Notes: a model not told the origin generated them from the letters alone. A stretch of DNA of 64,000 bases from Deltaproteobacteria bacterium (GCA_016219005.1 JACRCN010000083.1:1-64000), one strand, 5' to 3'. Numbered from the stretch's first letter, positions 1-9,359 are shown. Numbers and translations: made by a program.

Positions 1-2
1 AC

Positions 3-1913
3 GACGGCGAACTGCGGCCGGCCCTTCATCCCAGAAGGCTTTTAGACGGCATCATCGAGGGCGTACGCGACGGGGGCAACAAGAGCGGCATCCCCACGGC
101 GCTGGGGCTTTTGAACTTTGACCCGCGCTACAACGGCAAATGCCTGGTCTTCGTGGGCGCGGTGGGGGTGATGCCCCACACCGTGGCCGGGCGGCCCAGC
201 CACCTGAAAGAGACCAGCCCAGGGGAGCTAATCTTCATGTGCGGGGGCCGAGTGGGGGCCGACGGCATCCACGGGGTGACGGCATCCAGCGCGGGCTATT
301 CGGAGAACACCCCGGCCGGGCACGTGCAGATCGGCGACCCGTACACCCAGAAGAAAATGCATGACTTCCTGCTGGAGGCCCGGGACGAGGGGCTCATCCA
401 GTACATCACCGACAACGGCGGCGGCGGCCTGTCCTCATCGGTGGGCGAGTCGGCGCGCTTTTCAAACGGCGTCGAGATCGACCTGGACAAAGTGCCCCTG
501 AAATACGAAGGCCTGGACCAGTGGGAGATCTGGGTGTCCGAATCGCAGGAGCGCATGACGGTTGCCGTGCGCCCGCAGGATCTGGACCGGTTCATGGCGC
601 TCTCCCGCAAGCACGCCGTGGAAAGCAGTGTCATCGGCCGCTACACGGACAGCGGGAAGCTGCACATTGCCTACAACGGGAGCCCCTGTGCCCACGTGGA
701 CATGGACCTGCTGCAATCCGGCTTCCCGCAATGGGAGTTCGAAGCCGAGTGGACTTCCCCGGAACAGCGCGGGCTGCGCGAGCCGGTGCTCGGCGCCCCG
801 CACGACCTGAACCGGCTCCTGCTGGACATGCTGGCACGGCCCAACATCTGCTCGACCGAATGGATTATCCGCCAGTACGACCACGAGGTCCAGGGCACGA
901 GCGTCGTCAAGCCTCTGGTCGGGGCGGATCGAGACGTGAACAGCGACGCCGCCGTGCTGCGGCCGGTGCTGAGCTCCCGGCGGGGGCTGGCCTTCGCCCA
1001 GGCGCTGCTGCCGACCTACTCGGCGATCGACGCCTATCACATGGCCGGCTGCAGCATCGATGAGGCCGTGCGCCGCGTGCTCGCCGTCGGCGGGGACTTC
1101 GAGCACATCGGCGGAGTGGACAATTTCTGCTGGCCCAGCATTCAACACCATCCCGCCAACAACCCTGACGGGAAATTCAAGGCCGCCCAGCTGGTGCGCG
1201 CCTGTTGGGCCCTGCGGGATCTGTGCCTCGACTACGGCATCCCGCTGCTCTCGGGCAAGGACAGCATGTACGTGGACGGTCAGCTGGCGGGGTGCTACGG
1301 CGAGACGCACAAAATCTCGGCGCTGGAGACCCTCCAGTTCTCCGCCATTTCGGTCGTGCCGGATATTGCCCGGTGCGTAACGATGGACAGCAAGATGGCG
1401 GGAGACCTGGTGTACGTGCTGGGTCTCACGCGCAACGAGCTGGGCGGATCGGAATTCTACCAGCACTTCGGCTACACCGGGCTGCAGGTGCCCCGTGTCC
1501 GCAGCGCGGAGTTCATCCAGAACTACCGGGCCTTGAACCGCGCGGTGGGGTCGGGTTTGATCGCCTCCGCGCACGGCGTTTACCGCGGCGGGTTGGCGGT
1601 GCACATGGCCATGGTCGCCATGGGCGGCAACCTGGGCCTGCAGGTGGACGCGCGCCGGATTCCCGCGGCCGACCGGCACCGCATCGACACGCTGCTCTTC
1701 TCCGAGTCCGCCGGCCGCTTCATCGTAACCGTCGACCCGGCCCGGCGCCGCGATTTCGAAGCGCACTTCACGGGGTGCCCATGCGCCTGCATCGGAACGG
1801 TCAGCGCCGAGACAGTGCTGCGGGTGGAAGGTCTCGACGGCGGCGTTGCCATTTCCGTTGGCGTGGCGGAGCTCAAGGCGTCATGGAAGCAGCCGTTTGG
1901 AGATTTGATATGA
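3..1913 (+). CDS. purL: Phosphoribosylformylglycinamidine synthase, synthetase subunit (5' end outside window)
   Basis: Step four of purine synthesis: ATP-dependent conversion of FGAR to FGAM using ammonia from the PurQ glutaminase. The reading frame is open from base 3, so the ORF-track start (a TTG at 111) is internal and the gene begins upstream of the window; 636 residues are visible. Recognisable PurL signatures are the DNGGGGLSSSVGE segment, the GGVDNFCWPS segment and the LLSGKDSMY motif of the second AIRS-type ATP-binding half, followed by SAHGVYRGGLAVHMAM near the C terminus. purQ follows within 70 bases, which supports the call. The family assignment is firm; which length class of PurL it belongs to cannot be decided without the N terminus. 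Confidence 0.93.
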   Translation, partial: DGELRPALHPRRLLDGIIEGVRDGGNKSGIPTALGLLNFDPRYNGKCLVFVGAVGVMPHTVAGRPSHLKETSPGELIFMCGGRVGADGIHGVTASSAGYSENTPAGHVQIGDPYTQKKMHDFLLEARDEGLIQYITDNGGGGLSSSVGESARFSNGVEIDLDKVPLKYEGLDQWEIWVSESQERMTVAVRPQDLDRFMALSRKHAVESSVIGRYTDSGKLHIAYNGSPCAHVDMDLLQSGFPQWEFEAEWTSPEQRGLREPVLGAPHDLNRLLLDMLARPNICSTEWIIRQYDHEVQGTSVVKPLVGADRDVNSDAAVLRPVLSSRRGLAFAQALLPTYSAIDAYHMAGCSIDEAVRRVLAVGGDFEHIGGVDNFCWPSIQHHPANNPDGKFKAAQLVRACWALRDLCLDYGIPLLSGKDSMYVDGQLAGCYGETHKISALETLQFSAISVVPDIARCVTMDSKMAGDLVYVLGLTRNELGGSEFYQHFGYTGLQVPRVRSAEFIQNYRALNRAVGSGLIASAHGVYRGGLAVHMAMVAMGGNLGLQVDARRIPAADRHRIDTLLFSESAGRFIVTVDPARRRDFEAHFTGCPCACIGTVSAETVLRVEGLDGGVAISVGVAELKASWKQPFGDLI

Positions 1914-1981
1914 AACCCTGTGTGGGCCGGCAGACCCGCATGGCTGCGGTTGAATGAAAGACCACCATGATGGAGAATACC

Positions 1982-2800
1982 ATGAAGACCGTCAACGCGC
2001 TTGTTCTCTCAGGCTACGGGCTCAACTGCGACTATGAAACCTGCCACGCATTCGAGCTGGCCGGCGCATCCGCAAGCAGGGTTCATATCAACTCCCTGAT
2101 CGACGGGTCGGTCACGCTCGCGGAATTTCACATTCTCGTCTTCATCGGCGGCTTCAGCTGGGGGGACGACCACGGCGCCGGCGTTATTCAAGCGGTCCGG
2201 ATGGGGACCCACATCGGGGGCGACCTGCTACGCTTCGTCGAAAAGGGCAATCTCGTCCTCGGAATCTGCAACGGTTTTCAAACCCTGGTCAACCTGGGCC
2301 TTCTGCCGGGGTTTGACGGCAGCTACCAGACCCGCTCGGTTGCCTTGATCTCCAACGAATGCGGTAACTTCCGTAATCAATGGGTGCGGTTGCAAGTGAA
2401 CCCGGAGTCACCGTGCATCTTTACCCGGGGGATCCGGGAGGCGGATTTTCCGGTCAGGCACGGCGAGGGCCGGTTACACGCCGAAGATGCCACCGTAAAA
2501 CGGCTGGAGCAGGCCAATCAAATCGTCCTGCGCTATGCCCGGCCGGATGGAAGCCCGGCCGGTGGAAGCTTCCCCGACAACCCGAACGGTTCGGTGGCGG
2601 ACATAGCCGGCATATGCGACCCCACCGGCCGCATCTTCGGGCTGATGCCACACCCGGAAGCCCACAACGACTGGACCAACCACCCCGACTGGCCACGAGA
2701 GCGGGAGGCCGCGCGGCGGGCCGGCAAAGCTTACGGAACGGGGGACACGGTTGGCATCCGGGTGTTCAGGAATGCGGTGGAATATTTCCGGTCGGCTTAG
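1982..2800 (+). CDS. purQ: Phosphoribosylformylglycinamidine synthase, glutaminase subunit
   Basis: Class I glutamine amidotransferase that supplies ammonia to PurL. The nucleophile cysteine sits in GICNGFQ and the catalytic His/Glu pair in the C-terminal PHPEAHN motif; the GGFSWGDD segment is also typical of PurQ. The ORF track starts at 1967, but an SD-like TGGAG at 1971-1975 lies six bases ahead of the ATG at 1982, so I prefer MKTVNALVLSGYG (272 residues). It follows purL in the same direction and probably shares its transcript. At about 270 residues it is longer than the roughly 230-residue Gram-positive PurQ and matches the longer variant that pairs with large PurL proteins. Confidence 0.92.
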   Translation: MKTVNALVLSGYGLNCDYETCHAFELAGASASRVHINSLIDGSVTLAEFHILVFIGGFSWGDDHGAGVIQAVRMGTHIGGDLLRFVEKGNLVLGICNGFQTLVNLGLLPGFDGSYQTRSVALISNECGNFRNQWVRLQVNPESPCIFTRGIREADFPVRHGEGRLHAEDATVKRLEQANQIVLRYARPDGSPAGGSFPDNPNGSVADIAGICDPTGRIFGLMPHPEAHNDWTNHPDWPREREAARRAGKAYGTGDTVGIRVFRNAVEYFRSA

Positions 2801-3359
2801 CCGGCGCCCCGATAATCGAACGAGCCCGTGGCCCACGGCGACATCGCTTGCTGTGGCTGTGGACGGTTCTTTTCGAAACGCGAAATTCGTGAAAGAAATC
2901 CAACTGTTTGTTCTTTTGCGAGAATCCATCCAAGTTAGGCTTGCTGTAAAACAAGCATAGCCCGCCATGGTATAAATATTTTTTTAACACCTTTAAATAA
3001 ATTAATAGGTTTATTGCACCGACATGCCCGGTTTGCAGCGCGTGAATTATTCGAAATTTGAGACTAATTACCTGATTATTTATAAATTATTAAGCTATAC
3101 CAAATCGTTCGATTCCCAGGCTGCTGTCCCACTGTCCCGCCTCGCTCCGCAAAATAAATAAAATTTATTATTAATTCATACAGATACCACGTATCGCGTT
3201 CTGCGCATCTCCAATTTCCAGTCTTCGTTCAATGCACAGCCTCCGCGCCGTGTAAAAAAATATTTTTTTATTAAAGTTGTTTTTACAGTGTGTTGAAAGA
3301 TATTAGTTAACATATAACATTTAAAACTGTTTGGCGCGGCCGGAACGATGATCGCGAAG
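2801..3359. other. AT-rich intergenic region
   Basis: About 560 bases between purQ and the pilin cluster contain no credible gene; the 63-residue minus-strand ORF here has no recognisable features. From about 2960 to 3330 the sequence is strikingly AT-rich with A and T runs, unlike the GC-rich surroundings. It may act as upstream regulatory DNA (UP-like or activator/IHF binding) for the sigma-54-like promoter at its right end. I see no convincing terminator with a T-run after purQ. Confidence 0.5.
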
Positions 3360-3375
3360 TGGCACAAGTTTTGTA
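3360..3375 (+). promoter_or_regulatory. Sigma-54 (RpoN) type -24/-12 promoter for the minor pilin operon
   Basis: TGGCACAAGTTTTGTA matches the consensus TGGCACG-N4-TTGCW with exact spacing between the GG and G elements. The one clear departure at a key position is the -12 GC, which is GT here. It lies about 40 bases upstream of the first pilin-like ATG. Type IV pilin genes are often RpoN-dependent through PilS/PilR. A TATAAT at 3374-3379 overlaps it, but no acceptable -35 lies 16-18 bases upstream. Confidence 0.55.
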
Positions 3376-3413
3376 TAATATTGTCCTGAATTCAATACAG
3401 GAGTGTCTAAATC

Positions 3414-3902
3414 ATGCGACGCAATTCCGGGTTCACAGTCTATGAGTTGGTAGTTACCATAGCCGTCGTCGCCGTTTTGGCCGCAATCGCAACGCCCTCG
3501 TTTTTAAGCTGGCTGCCGGCCCACCGGTTGAGGGGGGCATCCATTAATCTCATGGCCGATATGGAGATGGCGAAGGTTAGGGCCATCCGGGAGAATGCGT
3601 TCGTGGCTGTGCAGTTCGGAGTCGATAATTACAGGATTTTCGTCGACGACGGGTCCGGTGGCGGGGTGGCCGGCGACTGGATTCAAAATGGCAGTGAACG
3701 CTTGGTGATGAACCGCGCGCTTCCGGCCGGAGTGACCATTCCCTTTGCAGAACTCACGCTTGTCAACCAACGGGTACGGTTCAGCAGCCGGGGCTTGCCC
3801 GCCGACCCCCTCAATGCCAATCCCGAATTGATTCCGCTGGTCAATCAGACCGGACGCAGAGACATCGGCCTGAATCGTCTGGGCAGGCTGTGGGTCCAGT
3901 GA
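3414..3902 (+). CDS. FimT/GspH-like minor pilin (pseudopilin)
   Basis: A 162-residue protein with a class III prepilin signal: short basic leader MRRNSG, cleavage after Gly, then FTVYE with the conserved Glu at +5 and a hydrophobic helix (VVTIAVVAVLAAIATPSF). The following SINLMADMEMAKVRAIRENAFVAVQF segment is the usual GspH/FimT region. It would be processed by PilD and join the priming complex of a type IV pilus. It is the first gene of the minor pilin operon, with an AGGAG Shine-Dalgarno about ten bases before the ATG. A decayed relative lies just downstream of the operon (9440-9900). Confidence 0.85.
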   Translation: MRRNSGFTVYELVVTIAVVAVLAAIATPSFLSWLPAHRLRGASINLMADMEMAKVRAIRENAFVAVQFGVDNYRIFVDDGSGGGVAGDWIQNGSERLVMNRALPAGVTIPFAELTLVNQRVRFSSRGLPADPLNANPELIPLVNQTGRRDIGLNRLGRLWVQ

Positions 3903-3921
3903 TTCTATTAAGGAGCATGCC

Positions 3922-4347
3922 ATGAGAAAACCAGTGCGCCGCAGGGACGGCCAGGATGGGTTGACGATAATCGAGCTTATGATAGCCATGGCCATTTTAG
4001 GAATGGGCATGGTGGCTGCGGTATCCTTGCACCTCGGAACTGCGCGCAACAACACCAACGGCAACATTTTTACTCAAGCCAACATGCTGGCCCAAGCCCA
4101 ACTTGAAACCCTCAAAAACCAGGATATTACAGCCTTAGTTGCGGGCGGGCCTTTTCCCAATGCGAACTTGAGCTTAATCCCGTTGATTAATCCTGATGGT
4201 CAAAATGGCGGAATTTTCAGAAGATATTGGACGATTCAAAATATTGGAACCGATGCACGCCGCATAACCGTTACGGTTGAATGGAACCGTTTAGGTAGAC
4301 AGCGGCAAGTGGTGATTGCATCGAACACTAAAGGAAACGGCGTATGA
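3922..4347 (+). CDS. pilV: PilV-like minor pilin
   Basis: A 141-residue prepilin with leader MRKPVRRRDGQDG followed by LTIIELMIAMAILGMGMVAAVSL, so Glu at +5 is present. The position after FimT and the LAQAQLETLKNQD segment fit the PilV/GspI-like family, which helps initiate pilus assembly with PilW, PilX, FimT and PilY1. It overlaps the next gene by four bases (ATGA), indicating translational coupling. Base composition in this gene is slightly more AT-rich than in the neighbours. Confidence 0.8.
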   Translation: MRKPVRRRDGQDGLTIIELMIAMAILGMGMVAAVSLHLGTARNNTNGNIFTQANMLAQAQLETLKNQDITALVAGGPFPNANLSLIPLINPDGQNGGIFRRYWTIQNIGTDARRITVTVEWNRLGRQRQVVIASNTKGNGV

Positions 4348-4976
4348 ATGGCAGGAATATCCTAATTGGTCTGCGGTTGGGTGATCGCCCCCGCAGCCTG
4401 TCGCATGCCGGCTTTACTATGATCGAGCTATTGGTGGTCATTGCCATTTCGGCGATCCTTTTTACATTTATGTACAAAGGTTTTGAACGGCTCACCCGTT
4501 ACGATACCGCTGAAAACGTCAAAGCCGGTACCCAGCAGAGCGCCCGCATCGGGGTCGAAATGATGGTTAAGGACATCCGCCTGGCCGGCCTCAATCCTCT
4601 GGGCACGGCCGGCGCCGGGGTCGTGGCGGCCAGCCCCACGAGCTTCCGTTTTACGGCGGATGTCAACTTGGACGGCACTGTAGACGTCGCTGACCCCTTC
4701 GAGGACATCACCTACGGCTTGAACCTGGACGGCACCTGCGGCACCTGTCTGCAGCAGACCAACCAGCTGGGCACGGAAACCCTGCTGGACAACGTCAACA
4801 CCCTGGCGTTGACCTATCTTGACGACACGGGCACCGCCATTCCCGCAGCTAGTCTGGCGGCCCGCCTGTTGGATATCCGCACGGTCGGCATTAACCTGAC
4901 CCTCAACCGGCTGGCCGGCCGTGAAGGGACTGTATCTCGGACCTACACCACCCAGGTGCGGTGTCGAAACCTATAG
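4344..4976 (+). CDS. pilW: PilW-like minor pilin
   Basis: A 210-residue prepilin with a longer leader ending HAG, then FTMIELLVVIAISAILFTFMYKG, with Glu at +5. The TQQSARIGVEMMVKDIRLAGLNP segment is characteristic of PilW, and the C terminus (TVSRTYTTQVRCRNL) is also PilW-like. The start overlaps the pilV stop codon. A DVNLDGTVDVADPFED stretch resembles a calcium-binding loop, an inference from the Asp spacing only. Confidence 0.82.
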   Translation: MNGRNILIGLRLGDRPRSLSHAGFTMIELLVVIAISAILFTFMYKGFERLTRYDTAENVKAGTQQSARIGVEMMVKDIRLAGLNPLGTAGAGVVAASPTSFRFTADVNLDGTVDVADPFEDITYGLNLDGTCGTCLQQTNQLGTETLLDNVNTLALTYLDDTGTAIPAASLAARLLDIRTVGINLTLNRLAGREGTVSRTYTTQVRCRNL

Positions 4977-4986
4977 GAAGGCCTGA

Positions 4987-5598
4987 ATGATCATGATTGC
5001 AACAGCGAAACGCATCATCGGAAACGAAGACGGCTTCGCGCTCGGCGCCTCCATCCTGATTTCCGCCGTTCTGCTGCTGGCCGGCGTTTTGGCGCTTTGG
5101 ACGTCCAACACGGAAATGCATGTCGTCCGCAACGAGGCTGAACTCACCCGTGAATTCTACGCCTCCGAGGGCGGCCTGATCGACGCCCTGGAAAATTACG
5201 ACACCGGTCCGACCGCCAAAGGCGGGAACGGAGCCACCAACTGGCTGACGGACCAGTTCCTGCTGGACAGCCCGAGCGGTCCTGCGGCCTATCATCGCTT
5301 TTTCTCTCTCGATGCAAACGGCCAGCCGGTATCCGAGGTGAGGGTGCGCTGCATAACGGATCCGGATCCGGTAACGGGTCTGCCCGTGATGATTGACTTC
5401 AACCCGGGCGTCGAGTCGACCGCGGCAGACGCGCCTGCCAACAACCTGCCTCTTCAGCGGCATGTTTCCTCGCCCCCGGAGGGCTCCGGTTTCAGCTTGA
5501 AATATTTCGAGGTGCGCCGCTACAGCGTCACCGCGAACTCGACTACGGGCAACACCCGGGTCCAGGTTGGGGCGTACAAGGTGTTCAACAAGTACTGA
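4987..5598 (+). CDS. pilX: PilX-like pilus assembly protein
   Basis: A 203-residue protein with DGFALGASILISAVLLLAGVLALWTSNTEMHVVRNEAELTREFYASEGGL, the PilX N-terminal pattern. The pilin +5 Glu is absent, as in other PilX proteins, which have a looser leader. The REFYASEGG motif after the helix is diagnostic. It sits between pilW and the pilY1-like gene, the standard order. There are two possible ATGs (4987 and 4993); the choice barely changes the product. Confidence 0.8.
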   Translation: MIMIATAKRIIGNEDGFALGASILISAVLLLAGVLALWTSNTEMHVVRNEAELTREFYASEGGLIDALENYDTGPTAKGGNGATNWLTDQFLLDSPSGPAAYHRFFSLDANGQPVSEVRVRCITDPDPVTGLPVMIDFNPGVESTAADAPANNLPLQRHVSSPPEGSGFSLKYFEVRRYSVTANSTTGNTRVQVGAYKVFNKY

Positions 5599-5636
5599 AG
5601 AGCTGGACGTGCCTGTCACGCAAAGGAGGCTTCGGC

Positions 5637-8600
5637 ATGAAACGATACGTATGGATCGGTCTTTTCCTCATCTTCGGCTGCGTCGCCAATCTACAGGCGG
5701 ACGATACCGTGATCTATGGAACGGTCACCAACCCGTCGCTCGAGCCGAATGTCATGATCCTTTTCGACACCTCAGGGAGCATGAGTACCTCAGACGTGCC
5801 GGGCGACCCCTATGACCCGGTCCAGACTTACGACTGCAATGACTGCAGCTATTCAAGGGATGCCGTGTACCGGTGGAACAGCAACCGGAACCGCTGGGAT
5901 CTATTTACAAGCGACATTAACAACATCGTCTGCCCTGCGATAAAGGACGACCTGCTCGCTAGAGGATACGCCCAGGCTCGGATCAACACGTCCACCTTGA
6001 ACTGCGGAAGCAGCCAAGACCCGCGGCCGAGACTGCGCCTCGGCAACTACATGAACTACGACGTAAAGGGCGTCGGCGACTCGCGCAGGCGCATCGATGT
6101 GGCAAAGGATGTTCTGACGGACCTCATCGAGAGCACCACCGGCGTTCGTTTCGGGATGTTCGTGTTCAATAACAACCAGGGCGGGCGTCTTCACGCGGCC
6201 TGCGGCACCGACAAGGAGACGCTTCTCACAGCCGTGGGGGCTGCCCAGCCCGACGGCTGGACGCCTTTGGCCGAAACCCTTTCCGAGATCGGGCTCTACT
6301 TTGCAGGCATGCCGAGCTGGTTCAATTCCGGGGTTACCTACACCTCGCCCATGCAGGAGCGCTGTCAGAAGAACTACGTCATCATCATGACCGACGGCGA
6401 GCCCACCCAGGACCGCGACCACCACCTGTACGACACGGCCTACATCAACGGTGATCTCATCGGCGACCAGGACGGCGATATGGCCGCTTGCGACGCCACC
6501 AATCACAGAGAGTACTATGATCCCAACAATAACTGCCAGGAATACGGCTCGTACGGGTCGGACTACCTGGACGATGTCGCCAGGTACCTCTATGAAAATG
6601 ACGTCAACCCGGTGATGGGCGATGGCACCTCCTTCGACAAGCAGAATATCGTCACCTTCACCATCGGGTTCACCCTCGACCACTCCCTGCTAAAACGGAC
6701 GGCGGCGGCAGGCGGCGGGGAGTACTACACGGCGGGGAACACCTCGGAGCTGAAGGAGGCCTTCGACCAGATCATGTCAAGCATCGTCGAGAAGAACGCC
6801 TGCTACGTGGCGCCGGTGGTCCCCATCAGCCGCATGAACCGGGTGTATGCCGGCGACAAGATCTATCTCGGCTTTTTCAAGCCCCAGCAGGACGGCCGCT
6901 GGATCGGCAACATCAAACGCTATGCCCTGGAAAGCGACGGCGACCTGATGGACGTCAACGGTCTCGCGGTGACCACCCCTGACGGTCTGATCAAAGACAA
7001 CGCCCTCTCGTGGTGGACCAGCCTGGGCAACGACGGTCCGGTCGTGGAAGCCGGCGGTGCGGCCGAGGCCTTGAATCTCCAGTTGGCTTCAGGCGCCACC
7101 CGCAACGTCTACACTTACACCGGTACCCAGGCGCTGCTGACCGATTCCTCCAACGCCTTTGTGTCCACCAACACCGCCATCACCAATGTGATGCTCAACG
7201 CGGCGGACGACGCGGCCCGCCAGAGCATCTTCAATTCGGTTCGCAACGGAGCGTTCGGCGATATCATCCATTCCGAGCCCGCGGTGGTGGTCTACGATAC
7301 GAAGACCGTGATTTACGTCGGCGCCAACGACGGTCTCCTGCACGCCGTGGACGACGATACCGGCCAGGAGTTGTGGAGCTTCGTACCGCCGGACCATCTC
7401 GGCCGGCTTTACCGTTTGAACGACGCCGACCACGATTACTTCGTCGACGGCTCACCGGTCCTTTACTACGGCGCAAGCCAGAAAATCCTTGTCGTCGGCT
7501 CGCGCCGGGGCGGCGAAACCTACACGGCCCTGGACGTCACGAACTACAGCGCCCCGCGCTATCTCTACAGCATCGGCCCCGATGTTCTCGGTCCGACACC
7601 CGACAATTACGAACGTTTGGGGCAGTCCTGGTCCCGGCCCGACAAGGTCACCGTGGCCACCGGATCCACGGTGACCACCTCGGACTGCGGCGTGAACGTC
7701 GCGGTCAGCACCGCCGACGTGTTCTTGTTTGCGGGCGGCTACGACACCAATGAAGACAACATTCCCATCACTTCAGCCGACGGTTTGGGCCGGGCGATGT
7801 TCGGCGTGAACATGACCACCGGTGCGCTGATCAGCGGCCTCAAGTTCAGCCCGGCCACGCATGCCAGCCTGGGAATGACCCACTCGGTCTTGGACGTCGT
7901 CGGCTTCGATAACGACGGCGACGGGATCGTCAACCGGATCTATTTCGGCGACCTGGGCGGGAACATTTTCGCTCTGAGGGACGACCAGGTCCAGACCTTC
8001 ACGGTGTGCACCAAGACCATCACCAAGAACATCGTCGACGGCGTCTGGTCGGGAATGAAGCTGTTCCAGGCCCCGGAATCCAACGGCAAGAAGCTCAAGA
8101 TTCTCTACGCTCCAGACGCGGTAGCTGAAAAATACCCTCCGGGCGTCCACGGCGAATACATCTACTTCGGCACCGGCGACCGCGAAAACCCGAATGATAC
8201 CGATGCGGTCAACCGTTTCTACGCCGTCAAGAACGACTGGACGGCCACCAGCCCGCTCACGGAATCGGACCTCGTGGATGTGACCGCCGATCTCATCCAA
8301 CTCGGTACCGACGAAGAAAAGACCCAGGTGAAAGATGCCCTGGAGATCGGCAAGGGATGGTATATCCGACTAAATGACGACGGCGAGAAGGTGGTCGCAG
8401 CGCCCCGGGTGTACGGGGGTGTAGTCTACTTCACGACCTACACGCCGTCCGACGGCTCCGGCTTGGATCCCGACGACCCGTGTGCGGCGTCAACCGTGCG
8501 AGGCATCGCCCGCCTTTACGCCGTGAACTACAAGACCGGGGCGTCCGTGCACGAGTTCAGCACGGTGGTCGAAACCGATGGTTCGGGCAACACTGTGGGC

Positions 8601-8774
8601 CTCGGCAAGGAGGACCGGGCGCTTGCCGTGGGGACCGCGATCCCATCGGCGGCGGTCATCGCCATTCTGGGCGGCGGCGCGCGCCTGTTCATCGGTATCG
8701 AGGGCGGCATCGTCAGTCTGCCGACCATCGCTACCCAGGACATGTTCCGATACTACTGGAACCAGATCTTCTGA
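5637..8774 (+). CDS. pilY1: PilY1-like pilus tip adhesin (vWA plus beta-propeller)
   Basis: A 1045-residue secreted protein. A signal peptide (cleavage near LQA-DD, residue 21) is followed by a von Willebrand A domain whose MIDAS motif DTSGS lies at residues 44-48. The C-terminal half holds the PilC/PilY1 propeller, with blades such as VIYVGANDGLLHAVD and a calcium loop DNDGDGIVNRIYFGD near residue 758, matching the calcium site of Pseudomonas PilY1. It probably caps the pilus, mediates adhesion and controls retraction together with the minor pilins encoded upstream. A strong AAAGGAGG precedes the ATG. Confidence 0.9.
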   Translation: MKRYVWIGLFLIFGCVANLQADDTVIYGTVTNPSLEPNVMILFDTSGSMSTSDVPGDPYDPVQTYDCNDCSYSRDAVYRWNSNRNRWDLFTSDINNIVCPAIKDDLLARGYAQARINTSTLNCGSSQDPRPRLRLGNYMNYDVKGVGDSRRRIDVAKDVLTDLIESTTGVRFGMFVFNNNQGGRLHAACGTDKETLLTAVGAAQPDGWTPLAETLSEIGLYFAGMPSWFNSGVTYTSPMQERCQKNYVIIMTDGEPTQDRDHHLYDTAYINGDLIGDQDGDMAACDATNHREYYDPNNNCQEYGSYGSDYLDDVARYLYENDVNPVMGDGTSFDKQNIVTFTIGFTLDHSLLKRTAAAGGGEYYTAGNTSELKEAFDQIMSSIVEKNACYVAPVVPISRMNRVYAGDKIYLGFFKPQQDGRWIGNIKRYALESDGDLMDVNGLAVTTPDGLIKDNALSWWTSLGNDGPVVEAGGAAEALNLQLASGATRNVYTYTGTQALLTDSSNAFVSTNTAITNVMLNAADDAARQSIFNSVRNGAFGDIIHSEPAVVVYDTKTVIYVGANDGLLHAVDDDTGQELWSFVPPDHLGRLYRLNDADHDYFVDGSPVLYYGASQKILVVGSRRGGETYTALDVTNYSAPRYLYSIGPDVLGPTPDNYERLGQSWSRPDKVTVATGSTVTTSDCGVNVAVSTADVFLFAGGYDTNEDNIPITSADGLGRAMFGVNMTTGALISGLKFSPATHASLGMTHSVLDVVGFDNDGDGIVNRIYFGDLGGNIFALRDDQVQTFTVCTKTITKNIVDGVWSGMKLFQAPESNGKKLKILYAPDAVAEKYPPGVHGEYIYFGTGDRENPNDTDAVNRFYAVKNDWTATSPLTESDLVDVTADLIQLGTDEEKTQVKDALEIGKGWYIRLNDDGEKVVAAPRVYGGVVYFTTYTPSDGSGLDPDDPCAASTVRGIARLYAVNYKTGASVHEFSTVVETDGSGNTVGLGKEDRALAVGTAIPSAAVIAILGGGARLFIGIEGGIVSLPTIATQDMFRYYWNQIF

Positions 8775-8791
8775 TGCAAAGGAGAGATTTC

Positions 8792-9244
8792 ATGACGACC
8801 AAGACCGCTTCATGGCGCGGCATCGGGTTTGCCCTTCTGGGGCTCATCGCCCTGATGACGAATCCGGCGTGGTCCGCGCAGCCGGAACCCAAAGAAACGA
8901 CGATCATTGTGAAAAAAATCGACCTCGATGAATGCGAGCCTGTCAAGATCCGAGCTAAAATCATGGAGGTCAGGCCCGATCGGGGGACCATCGTGGTGCT
9001 CGAACGCGAAATACGGGACATGGATGTTGAAGACGGCGCCGGGCGGATCAAGACGTCCCGTCTGGGTATCACGGGCAAACCAGAATCCTTTGATTCGTTT
9101 CGCGCGGGTCAATACGTGCTGGTGAAAGGTTTCCGCCATCCCGATGGGTATATAGCCGCCTCTTTAATTCAGAAGATCGAGAAGCCGGTCGAGAAAAGGA
9201 CAAATTACAAGCCGGTCGAGTCTATCAAGAAAGGATCACGTTAA
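8792..9244 (+). CDS. Small secreted protein of unknown function in the pilin operon
   Basis: The ORF track starts far upstream at 8480, but that part is a shadow of pilY1; AAAGGAGAG directly before the ATG at 8792 defines the start. The product has 150 residues: a signal peptide (GIGFALLGLIALMTNPAWSA) and a soluble part of about 115 residues. The segment IRAKIMEVRPDRGTIVVLEREI...FRAGQYVLVKGFRHPDGYIAASLIQKIE reads like an OB-type or PRC-like small beta-barrel, which is only a guess. It starts 17 bases after the pilY1 stop, so it is very probably co-transcribed and may be exported with the pilus tip proteins. I do not recognise the family. Confidence 0.75.
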   Translation: MTTKTASWRGIGFALLGLIALMTNPAWSAQPEPKETTIIVKKIDLDECEPVKIRAKIMEVRPDRGTIVVLEREIRDMDVEDGAGRIKTSRLGITGKPESFDSFRAGQYVLVKGFRHPDGYIAASLIQKIEKPVEKRTNYKPVESIKKGSR

Positions 9245-9254
9245 GATCCGGAGC

Positions 9255-9280
9255 GTCGGCAGTGCCCGTCGGCAGTGCCC
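9255..9280 (+). repeat. 13-bp perfect tandem duplication
   Basis: GTCGGCAGTGCCC occurs twice head to tail just after the last pilin-operon gene. It looks like a slippage duplication in non-coding DNA; no function is evident. Confidence 0.6.
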
Positions 9281-9359
9281 GGTAGTGACGCGCCGGGAAA
9301 TCAGGTATTCAGTCTTTATACACCGCCTAAAGGATTTAATAGCGGCCCGCAGTCAACGA

